Positions 33,468 through 42,100 of a stretch of DNA of 64,000 nt are shown in pieces. How positions within the stretch are numbered: the first letter of the stretch is position 1; every line of letters starts with the position of its first letter. Position numbers and translations under genes: made by a program. The stretch is from Candidatus Dormiibacterota bacterium (GTDB taxonomy: Bacteria; Chloroflexota; Dormibacteria; Aeolococcales; Aeolococcaceae), in the NCBI GenBank assembly GCA_003162415.1, contig PMOL01000004.1, positions 186,001 to 250,000 on the forward strand. Reading direction: 5' to 3'. Under the pieces are notes generated by a model, which was not told where the DNA came from, ran no database searches, and saw only the letters and a list, made by a program, of their open reading frames with translations.

Positions 33468-35828
33468 GTGAGTTCCGCGGCCCCTCGCGAAAGGCGGGCA
33501 CTCCCGACAGTCCTCAGGGCGACCGGGCGATTCCCGAAGGCGCTTTGGGCCGTCTACGCGGTCATGGCCACCCTGCTGACCGCCTACATCGTCTCGCTCC
33601 TGGTGCGCTCACCGGACGATAGCTGGCCATGGATCGACGGCTGGGGCGTGGCCATGTACGAGGTGATCCTCGCCTCGCTGCTCCTCCTCCGTGGGTTCAC
33701 CAAGCTGCCCGGGCGGGCGGTGCCGATCACTCTGGGCGCCGGGGTCATGGCCTGGGCACTCGGTGACGTGGCGCTCACAGCCGAAGGCTGGGGCGGCGCG
33801 GCCGTTGGGACCCCGTCTCTTGCCGACGCCTTTTACATCGGCTTCTACCCACTCGCGTACGCGGCGATCGTGCTCATGCTCCACCGTGAGATCAGGCGGC
33901 TGCTGCCGGCGACATGGTTGGACGGAGCCATCGCAGGGCTGGGCGCTGCGGCTGTCTGCGCCGCTTTCGCCTTCCACGCCGTCTTCAGGTCCCTCGGGGG
34001 CGACGCCACGCCGATCGGGGTGGCCGTCGACCTCGTCTACCCGATCGGTGACGTGCTCCTCCTTGCTCTTGTGGTGGGCGGTACGGCCGTCCTCCCCGGA
34101 CGCCGTCTGCCCTGGCTGCTGTTCGCAACCGCCTGCGGGGTGAACGGCATCGGCGACACGTTCAACCTGTTCGGGTCGACCGCGCAGGTCGGGGTTGTGT
34201 TCAACGGGATCGCGTGGCCAATCGCGATCACCCTGATGTCCCTCTCTGTCTGGGTGCCTCCGGGGCGTCGCGAGCTGCTCGAAGGCGGCAAGCTCCCAGG
34301 CTTCGTGCTCCCCGGTGCGGGTGCGCTGGCCGGGCTGGTGATCCTGTTCCTGGGCGCGATGCAGCACCAGGTGATCCAGGTTGCCGTCGCTCTCGCCACT
34401 GCAACGCTCGTCGTGGTCGGGGTACGCCTCGCCCTGTCGGTTCGCGGCCTGCGGTCGCTGACCGAGGAGCGCCACCGGCAGGCGGTGACCGACGAGCTCA
34501 CCGGGCTGGGGAACCGTCGCCAGCTGACCACGCTGCTCGACGCGTACTTCGAGGACCTGGCCGATCTGTCGACTCCCTCGCGGAGCCTGGCCTTTCTCTT
34601 CGTCGACCTGGATCACTTCAAGGAGATCAACGACTCCTTCGGCCACTCAGCGGGGGACGAACTGCTGAAACAGCTCGGGCCACGGCTCCTGAGCTCGCTG
34701 CGCGCCTCGGACGTGCTCGTGCGGATCGGCGGCGACGAGCTCGGAGCAGTCCTGGTCGACAGCGACCCCAACTATGCGGCGGGGCTCGCCCGGCGCCTCA
34801 CCGCGCTGCTCGAGCAGCCCTTCATCCTCAACGGGGTGAGCGTCCGCATCAGCGCGAGCATCGGCATCGCGGTCGCGCCCGCCGACGCGGGCGACAGCAT
34901 CGCCCTGATGCGCTGCGCCGACGTCGCCATGTATCGCGCCAAGCTTGCCCATCAGTCATATGAGGTCTACACCCCGTCGATCGACGATGGCGGCAACCGC
35001 CTCGCGCTCGTCGAGGAGCTTCGCGCCGCCGTCGAGGGTGCACGGCTCGTCCTCCACTATCAGCCCCAGGTCGATCTCCGCAACGGCGAGATGGTCGCGG
35101 CCGAAGCCCTGGTGCGCTGGCCGCACGAGCGCCTCGGTCTGATTCCGCCGCTCGAGTTCCTGCCCCTTGCCGAGGAGGCGGGCCTGATGGGACCGCTCAC
35201 GCAACTCGTCCTCGAGCAGGCACTTGCTCAATGCGCCGTGTGGCGTGACGCCGGTTTACGCATCGCCATGTCGGTGAACGTCTCATCGTCGAACCTGCTC
35301 GATGCCGGGTTCATCGAGATGGTGCGTGCGTCGCTTCGGCGCCACCGCGTACCGGCCGCCTCCCTGATCCTGGAGATCACCGAGACGACGATCATTCGCG
35401 ACTTCGCAGCGTGTAAGACGGCCATCGACGAGCTTCGGTCGCTCGGCGTCGGTGTCTCGATCGATGACTTCGGGTCCGGGTTCACGTCGCTCGCATATCT
35501 CGGCAGCCTGCCGATCACCGAGCTGAAGCTCGACCGCACCTTCATCGGTGGGCTCAGCTCGACCGGCCGCGAGCAGGACATGAAGCTGGTGCGGGCGACG
35601 GTCGAGCTCGGGCACGCGCTCGGGCTGCTTGTCGTCGCCGAGGGGATCGAGACGCTGGCCACGCTCGAGCTGCTCGCCCTGCTCGGCTGTGACCGTGCGC
35701 AGGGCTACTTCACCGGGAGGCCGGTGCCTGCCTCGGAATTTGCGATGTCGGCGGCGATCCCCTCGCTCCGGGTGGCAACGCCCGAGCCGGTCGATACCTT
35801 CCCGAAGTACCTCCGAACCGCCGTCTGA
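33468..35828 (+). CDS. Membrane GGDEF-EAL cyclic-di-GMP protein
   Basis: About 786 residues if the GTG at 33468 is used; the start is uncertain because no Shine-Dalgarno or close -10 is visible. Nine or so transmembrane helices (about residues 20-320) form a sensory module. A GGDEF domain follows with signature RIGGDELGA (Leu instead of Phe) and an upstream RASD inhibitory-site motif at the right 5-residue spacing. The EAL domain starts VAAEALVRWPHE and keeps DDFGSGFTSL and the terminal EGIE motif, so phosphodiesterase activity looks intact. Net direction (synthesis or breakdown) is unclear. Confidence 0.88.
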   Translation: MSSAAPRERRALPTVLRATGRFPKALWAVYAVMATLLTAYIVSLLVRSPDDSWPWIDGWGVAMYEVILASLLLLRGFTKLPGRAVPITLGAGVMAWALGDVALTAEGWGGAAVGTPSLADAFYIGFYPLAYAAIVLMLHREIRRLLPATWLDGAIAGLGAAAVCAAFAFHAVFRSLGGDATPIGVAVDLVYPIGDVLLLALVVGGTAVLPGRRLPWLLFATACGVNGIGDTFNLFGSTAQVGVVFNGIAWPIAITLMSLSVWVPPGRRELLEGGKLPGFVLPGAGALAGLVILFLGAMQHQVIQVAVALATATLVVVGVRLALSVRGLRSLTEERHRQAVTDELTGLGNRRQLTTLLDAYFEDLADLSTPSRSLAFLFVDLDHFKEINDSFGHSAGDELLKQLGPRLLSSLRASDVLVRIGGDELGAVLVDSDPNYAAGLARRLTALLEQPFILNGVSVRISASIGIAVAPADAGDSIALMRCADVAMYRAKLAHQSYEVYTPSIDDGGNRLALVEELRAAVEGARLVLHYQPQVDLRNGEMVAAEALVRWPHERLGLIPPLEFLPLAEEAGLMGPLTQLVLEQALAQCAVWRDAGLRIAMSVNVSSSNLLDAGFIEMVRASLRRHRVPAASLILEITETTIIRDFAACKTAIDELRSLGVGVSIDDFGSGFTSLAYLGSLPITELKLDRTFIGGLSSTGREQDMKLVRATVELGHALGLLVVAEGIETLATLELLALLGCDRAQGYFTGRPVPASEFAMSAAIPSLRVATPEPVDTFPKYLRTAV

Positions 35829-36023
35829 CCGACGGCCGGGATGCGGCTGTCCTGCGCATCTCGACCACTGTGAGTCGTGCGCGGTGTACAGACCCGCGGT
35901 CGCCGATCTGTGCGTGACGGCCGAAGAACAACGCGCCCGCCTCTGACAAAGTTGCCTCCAACGCGCATGTCGTCATACATGCCCAGCGGCAGAGTTAGCA
36001 GCGTCAAGAGGTGAGGTAGAAGT

Positions 36024-37427
36024 ATGTTGTCGGCCCTGAACCCGGATCCAACCTGGCTGAATTCAGGCGACACCGCGTGGCAGCTCACGTCGGCGACGCT
36101 GGTTGGGATCATGAGCATCCCAGGCCTCGCGATTCTGTACGCAGGGCTGATGAAGCGCAAATTCGCCGTCAACTCGGCGCTGATGGTGGTCTACGCCTTC
36201 GCGATGACGCTGGTCATCTGGATGTTCTTCGCGTATGACATGAGCTTCGGCAGCCCGCTGCATATCGGCGGAGCTGCGACGACATTCGTCGGCATACCCC
36301 ACCCGGTCGCCGGTGCGACCGACCTCGAACAGCAGGCGAGCATTCCATTGCTCACCGGGCTGATCCCGGCGCTGCGCTTCCCGATGTCATCGCTCGTGTA
36401 CTTCCAGTTCGTGTTCGCGACGATCACGGTGATCATCCTTGGCGGCGCGCTGCTCGGACGCATCAGCTTCCGCGCGTGGGCCCTCTTCGTCCCGCTCTGG
36501 ATCACGCTGGTCTACTCGGTTGGAGCCTTCAGCCTCTGGGGTGGTGGCTGGCTCGGTGCTCTCGGAGCGGTCGACTACAGCGGTGGATATGTCATCCACG
36601 TTGCAGCAGCGGTGTCAGCGTTCGTCGCCGCAGCGGTGATCGGGCCGCGGCTGCTCAAGGATCGCCAGAACAACACGCCGAGCAACATCATGCTGGCCGT
36701 TGCCGGAGGCGGTCTGCTCTGGCTCGGCTGGAGCGGGTTCAACGGGGGTGATCCGTACTTTGCAAACGCCGACGCATCCGCTGCCGTGCTCAACACGCAC
36801 CTGTGCACGGCAACCGCGCTGCTGACCTGGATGATCATGGACATCTTCTTCCTGAAGAAGCCGACCATCCTCGGAATGATCAGCGGCATGATCGCCGGAC
36901 TGGTCGCGATCACCCCTGGAGCCGGTTACGTCAACGCCTATTCGGCATTCGCCATCGGCATCGGCGCCGGAGTCCTGCCGTGGCTTTCCATGAACCTGCT
37001 CGGCAAGACCAAGCTCTTCACGGGCAGGGTCGACGACACCCTCGGCGTCTTCCATACCCATGGCGTCGCGGGAGCGTTCGGCGGCCTGATGACCGGCGTG
37101 CTCGCATCGCCGAACATGATCGTGTACGTCGGAACCGCGGGAACCGCGTCGGTCGCCGTGACCGGCCTCGTCTACGGCAATGCCAAGCAGCTCGGCCTGC
37201 AGGCGCTCGCCCTCGGTTTCATCATCGTGTACGACGCGGTGGCGACCTTTGTCGTCATCAAGCTGGTCGGACTCATCGTGCCGCTGCGCATGACCGACAG
37301 GGAACTCGAGGTTGGAGATCTCCTGCTCCACGGCGAGGTGGCGATCGATATGGAGCCACCCGAGGAGGTCATGTCGCTCAACGGCCACCTGAGCCCGACG
37401 CCGGTGGAGACCGGCTCGCGAGTCTGA
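36024..37427 (+). CDS. amt: Ammonium transporter
   Basis: 467 residues, 11 transmembrane helices of the Amt/Mep/Rh family. The pore histidine pair is His192 (VIHVAAAVS) and His346 (THGVAGAFGG), and the conserved GGGLLWLGWSGFNGG segment is present. ATG with a GAGGT-type Shine-Dalgarno. There is no glnK partner next to it, unlike the usual amtB-glnK pair. The 195-bp upstream region holds a 6-bp hairpin (GCATGT/ACATGC, 35971-35988 region) and a possible TTGCCT/TACATG promoter but no certain operator. Confidence 0.93.
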   Translation: MLSALNPDPTWLNSGDTAWQLTSATLVGIMSIPGLAILYAGLMKRKFAVNSALMVVYAFAMTLVIWMFFAYDMSFGSPLHIGGAATTFVGIPHPVAGATDLEQQASIPLLTGLIPALRFPMSSLVYFQFVFATITVIILGGALLGRISFRAWALFVPLWITLVYSVGAFSLWGGGWLGALGAVDYSGGYVIHVAAAVSAFVAAAVIGPRLLKDRQNNTPSNIMLAVAGGGLLWLGWSGFNGGDPYFANADASAAVLNTHLCTATALLTWMIMDIFFLKKPTILGMISGMIAGLVAITPGAGYVNAYSAFAIGIGAGVLPWLSMNLLGKTKLFTGRVDDTLGVFHTHGVAGAFGGLMTGVLASPNMIVYVGTAGTASVAVTGLVYGNAKQLGLQALALGFIIVYDAVATFVVIKLVGLIVPLRMTDRELEVGDLLLHGEVAIDMEPPEEVMSLNGHLSPTPVETGSRV

Positions 37428-37451
37428 GGTCCGCCGCCAGTCAGCGGTGAG

Positions 37452-38315
37452 TCAACCCCGGAGACCGTCAAGCACCTGCAGGGCGGTCTCCGGGTTGACG
37501 AACGTCGCGGTCCCGACCTGGACAGCGCAGGCGCCGACGATCAGGAAGTCGCGCGCCGACGCCGCACCAACGATGCCACCCACGCCGATCACCGGAATGT
37601 GCACCGCATCGCAGACGGCGGCCACGGCAGCGAGCGCCAGGGGTTGGATCGCGGGGCCGCTCAGACCGCCGGTGCCGAGTGGAAGAACGGATCGCCCGCT
37701 GGCGCGGTGGATCTTCCTGCCGATGTAGGTGTTCACCGCCGACACCGCGTCCGCTCCGGCGTCCTCGACGGCACGGGCGACGGCAGCGATGTCGGTCACG
37801 TTGGGGCTCAACTTCACGATCACGCAGCGCTCAGTGACTCTGCGCACCGCGGCCACGAGGCGACCAGCAGCAAGCGGATCGCGGCCGAAATCCAACCCCT
37901 CGGCGATGTTCGGGCACGAGATGTTCAGCTCGATACCGGCCACCTCCGCAACCGGTTCGAGGACTGTGGCGCAATGCACATAGTCATCGATCGAGCCACC
38001 GGCGACATTGACGATGATTGGAATCGCCCATCCACGCCATCGCGGAGCGTAGCCGGCCGCAACCGCGTCGACCCCGGGGTTCTGGAGCCCGATGCTGTTG
38101 AGCATCCCTCCGTCGGTCTCGGCAACTCGAGGTGGCGGGTTGCCGTCGCGTGCGCGCACCGTGGTGCCCTTCGTGTACAGCGCACCAAGCCGGTTGATGT
38201 CGATCAACTGGTCCAGTTCGAAACCGTATCCGGCGGTACCACTGGCGAGGCCCACGGGATTGGGCAGCGTGAGCCCGCGTCCGAGGTCGACCGGGGTGAA
38301 TCCGTCGTCGGTCAC
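37452..38315 (-). CDS. pyrD: Dihydroorotate dehydrogenase, class 1B catalytic subunit
   Basis: 287 residues from the GTG at 38315 overlapping the pyrK stop (GTGA). FMN enzyme oxidising dihydroorotate to orotate. It has LPNPVGLASGTAGYG, GLQNPGVDA, the ELNISCPN segment with the catalytic cysteine of class 1B enzymes, and the FMN-phosphate motif VIGVGGIVGA. Co-operates with PyrK to use NAD. The upstream open extension is Arg/Ala-rich antisense of pyrK. Last gene of the pyrimidine operon. Confidence 0.95.
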   Translation of the reverse strand: MTDDGFTPVDLGRGLTLPNPVGLASGTAGYGFELDQLIDINRLGALYTKGTTVRARDGNPPPRVAETDGGMLNSIGLQNPGVDAVAAGYAPRWRGWAIPIIVNVAGGSIDDYVHCATVLEPVAEVAGIELNISCPNIAEGLDFGRDPLAAGRLVAAVRRVTERCVIVKLSPNVTDIAAVARAVEDAGADAVSAVNTYIGRKIHRASGRSVLPLGTGGLSGPAIQPLALAAVAAVCDAVHIPVIGVGGIVGAASARDFLIVGACAVQVGTATFVNPETALQVLDGLRG

Positions 38316-39160
38316 GCGACGTCGGCCCCGGGGAGCGCGCTGAGCCCCTCCCAGTCGACATCGCGCATGGGCATGACCGGCCCGTCGGTGCAGCAGAGCC
38401 TCCATGCACTGCTGCCATCCTCGGCGCGCACCGGCAGCGCACACCCGAGGCATGTTCCGAAGCCGCACCCCATCGGCGCCTCCAGCGATGCCTCGAGCGT
38501 GGGCGGCAGGTCGGCCCCCGATTCGAGCAGCGTTCGCATCACCGCGCCGAGCATGGGGTTGGGCCCGCACGCATAGAGCGCAGTGGGATGCGAGGCCAGC
38601 GCCGGGCCGAGCAGGTCGGTCACCCGGCCATGGTGCCCGCGGGTGCCGTCGTCGGTGGCCTCCGCAACCACCGGGACGGCCGGACGAGCGAACCGTTCCG
38701 CGGGGTAGAGGCGGGTGGCGGTGCGCGCGCCGTTCAAGACAAGAATGTCTTCAACACCGCGGCGGCGCAACGCGTTGATGAGCAGCGGGAACGGCGCGCA
38801 CCCGAGGCCGCCCGAGACGCAGACGACCGGCCCGCCGTTCACCACGGTGAAGCCGTGTCCGAGCGGGCCCAGTGTGTCGAGCCGATCGCCGGGCTGCAGT
38901 TCCGAAAGCAGCCGAGTTCCCGCCCCGACGGCCTCAAAGACGAAGCCGCAGGTGTCGTCCTGAGTCCACGCAACGCTGAACGGACGCCTGAGCAGGGGTG
39001 TCGTCCTCTCTCCGCATCGCAGTTGCACGAACGTTCCCGGCATCGCCGTCGCGGCGAGGTGGGGAAGCCGCGCGACCAGTTCCAGCAGACCGCCCCCGAG
39101 CCGCTCCACCACGAGCACCTCACCGGTCTCGAGGGCGGCCCTGCTCAGGTCCGCGGTCAC
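38312..39160 (-). CDS. pyrK: Dihydroorotate dehydrogenase electron transfer subunit
   Basis: 282 residues from the GTG at 39160 overlapping the carAB stop (GTGA). Ferredoxin-reductase-like FAD/NAD domains: RRPFSVAW (FAD) and VCVSGGLGCAPFPLL (NAD). A C-terminal [2Fe-2S] site follows with cysteines in APMGCGFGTCLGCALPV and the later LCCTDGP. Passes electrons from PyrD to NAD. Co-translation with PyrD fits their heterotetramer. Confidence 0.93.
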   Translation of the reverse strand: MTADLSRAALETGEVLVVERLGGGLLELVARLPHLAATAMPGTFVQLRCGERTTPLLRRPFSVAWTQDDTCGFVFEAVGAGTRLLSELQPGDRLDTLGPLGHGFTVVNGGPVVCVSGGLGCAPFPLLINALRRRGVEDILVLNGARTATRLYPAERFARPAVPVVAEATDDGTRGHHGRVTDLLGPALASHPTALYACGPNPMLGAVMRTLLESGADLPPTLEASLEAPMGCGFGTCLGCALPVRAEDGSSAWRLCCTDGPVMPMRDVDWEGLSALPGADVA

Positions 39161-42100
39161 GACACCGCCTGCACCACGCCGTCGCGGTACTCGCGTACGG
39201 TTGCGACCCGGACGCTCTTCCCAGACGTGTGCCGGCCGATGGCGTCGACCAGCGCAGCCGCGGTGTCGAGGGACGTGCAGCACGGGATGCGGCGCTGCTC
39301 GGCGGCGAGCCGGATGCGATAGCCATCCTTCACGGTGCGCCCGACCGCCGCGGCAGCGCCACCGTCGGCACGGAAGTCGAGCTCATCGGTGCTGAAGTTG
39401 GAGACCGTGTTGATGACGATGGACACGCGCCCGTCCTCGATCACGTCGATGACGTTGGGGCGCCCGTGACCGATCTTGCCCACCGAGACAGCGGAGATGC
39501 CCGCGCTCGCAAGCGCGGCAGCGGTGCCGGCCGTCGCGTAGATCGTGAAGCCGAGCGAGCTGAGCTGAGCGACGATCGGCAGCGCCTCAGCCTTGTCGAC
39601 ATCGGCAACGCTGCACAGGGCGCCGCCCTTGGAGGGCATCTTGCCGAGCGCGGCCACGAACGCCTTCTCGAGCGCGGCGCCGAGGTCCGTGTCGATGCCC
39701 ATGACCTCGCCGGTCGATTTCATCTCAGGACCGAGAGCGGTGTCGACGTCGATCAGCTTGACGGTGGAGAACACCGGTGCCTTCACCGCCACCAGCGGGC
39801 GCGCCGGGACGAGGCCCGTCGACCATCCGAGCTCTGCGAGCGTGGCACCGCGCATGACACGCGTGGCCAGCTCGACCATGGGGACCCCGGTCACCTTGCT
39901 CAAGAAGGGGACGGTGCGCGAGGCGCGCGGATTCACCTCGAGCACATGGGGTATTCCGCGGTGCACCGCGAACTGGATGTTGCACAGGCCGCGCACGTCG
40001 AGCGCGCGCGTGATGCGCACCGTCGCATCGACAATCAGCGTGCGCACGTCGTCACCGAGGATGCGAGCCGGGTAGGTGGCCATCGAATCGCCGCTGTGGA
40101 CGCCTGCGCGCTCGACGTGTTCCATGAGCCCCGGGATCACGACCGTCTCGCCATCGCTGATCGCGTCGACGTCCACCTCGGTGCCGAAGAGGTACCGGTC
40201 GATGAGCACCGCACCACGGCGGCGTCCGCCCTCAGCGGGGAGTGCCGCCATGGCCGCCTCGAGATATCGCTGCAGCTGGCTGCGGCTGTGCACAATCTCC
40301 ATCGCCCGCCCGCCCAGCACGTACGACGGCCGCACCAGGACGGGGAAGCCGATGGCATCGGCGATCGCCAGTGCCTCGTCGAGGTCCGTGGTCGCAGCGC
40401 CCTGAGGCTGCGCGATCGACAGTGAACGCATCAACGCTTCGAACGCACGGCGATCCTCTGCAAGATCGATGCTCGCGATGCTGCTCCCGAGGATGGTGAA
40501 GCCGGCGCGGTCCAGCGGCTCGGCGAGGTTGACAGCAGTCTGGCCACCGAATTGCACCACCACCCCGGACGCCTGCTCCTCCTCGATGATCGCTGCAACC
40601 GCCTCCTCGTCGAGTGGCTCGAAGTACAGGCGTGTGCTGCAGTCGAAGTCGGTGCTCACCGTCTCCGGGTTGCTGTTGACCATCACCGCGTCCACACCCT
40701 GACGGCGAAGTGCCATCGCAGCATGGACGCTGCAGTAGTCGAACTCGATGCCCTGACCGATGCGGATCGGGCCGCTGCCCAGCACGACCACGGTGTTCGG
40801 CGCCGGGGCTGACGCGGCGGGTCCCTCGTCCTCGGTCTCGTAGGTCGAGTAGTAGTACGGCGTCGCTGCTTCGAACTCGGCAGCGCAGGTGTCGACGCAC
40901 TTGAAGACCGGGCGCACGCCCGCGCTCTGCCGGCGTTCGCGAACCTTTTCCGTGGCGATACCGGTGAGCGCTCCGATGCGCGCGTCGGTCAGGCCGGCGC
41001 GCTTGGCAAGGGCGAGCGCCTCGTCGTCGAGTCCATTCCAGCGCAACCGCTCCTCGCAGGCAACGATGGTGCCGAGACGGCGCAGGAACCACGAGGAGAT
41101 GCCGCTGCGTCGGGTCAACTCCTCGGGCGTTGCCCCACCGCGAAGCGCCTCCAGCAACGCCGCCGCGCGGCGGTCGTTGGCCACATCGATGAGCACCGGC
41201 TCGTGCAGCACCGCCGGATCCGGTTGCGGCTGCTCGAGCGAGCGGAGCGCCTTGCTGAAGGCTGCCTCGAACGAGCGCTCGATGGCCATCACCTCGCCGG
41301 TGGACTTCATCTGGGTCCCGAGCCGCCGGTCGGCCTCCGGGAACTTGTCGAACGGCCAGCGCGGGATCTTCACGACGCAGTAGTCGAGCGCCGGCTCGAA
41401 TGCGGCGCAGGTCTTGCCGGTCACCGCATTGGGGATCTGGTCGAGCCGCCGCCCCGCCGCGATCTTTGCGGCGACGCGCGCGATCGGATAGCCGGTTGCC
41501 TTGGACGCAAGCGCCGACGAGCGAGACACCCGCGGATTCACCTCGATCACGTGGTACTCGTGCGAATCGGGCGCGAGCGCGAACTGCACATTGCAGCCGC
41601 CCTGGATATCGAGCGCATTGATGATGCGCAACGCTGCGCTGCGCAACTGCTGGTGCTCGCGATCCGTGAGCGTCTGCGCCGGTGCGACGACCATCGAATC
41701 GCCGGTGTGCACGCCCATCGGATCGAGGTTCTCCATGTTGCAGACGGTGATGCACGTGCCCGACGCGTCGCGGATGACCTCGTACTCGATCTCCCGCCAG
41801 CCGGCCACCGAGCGCTCCACGAGCACCTGGCTGATCGGCGACGCCGCCAATCCCGCAAGCACCGTTTCCGCGTAGCGCTCCTCGGTCTCACACAGCCCGC
41901 CACCGGTCCCTCCCAGCGTGAACGCCGGACGCACCACTAGCGGCAATCCCATGCGTTCACGCAACGCTCGCGCCTCCGCAAGCGAAGCCACCGTCGCCGA
42001 CTCCGGCGCCGGTTCGCCGATCTCGATCAGCAATTCCTTGAACCGCTCCCGGTCCTCCGCCGTTCTGATCGCCCGCAGCCCCGTCCCCAGAACGCGCACG

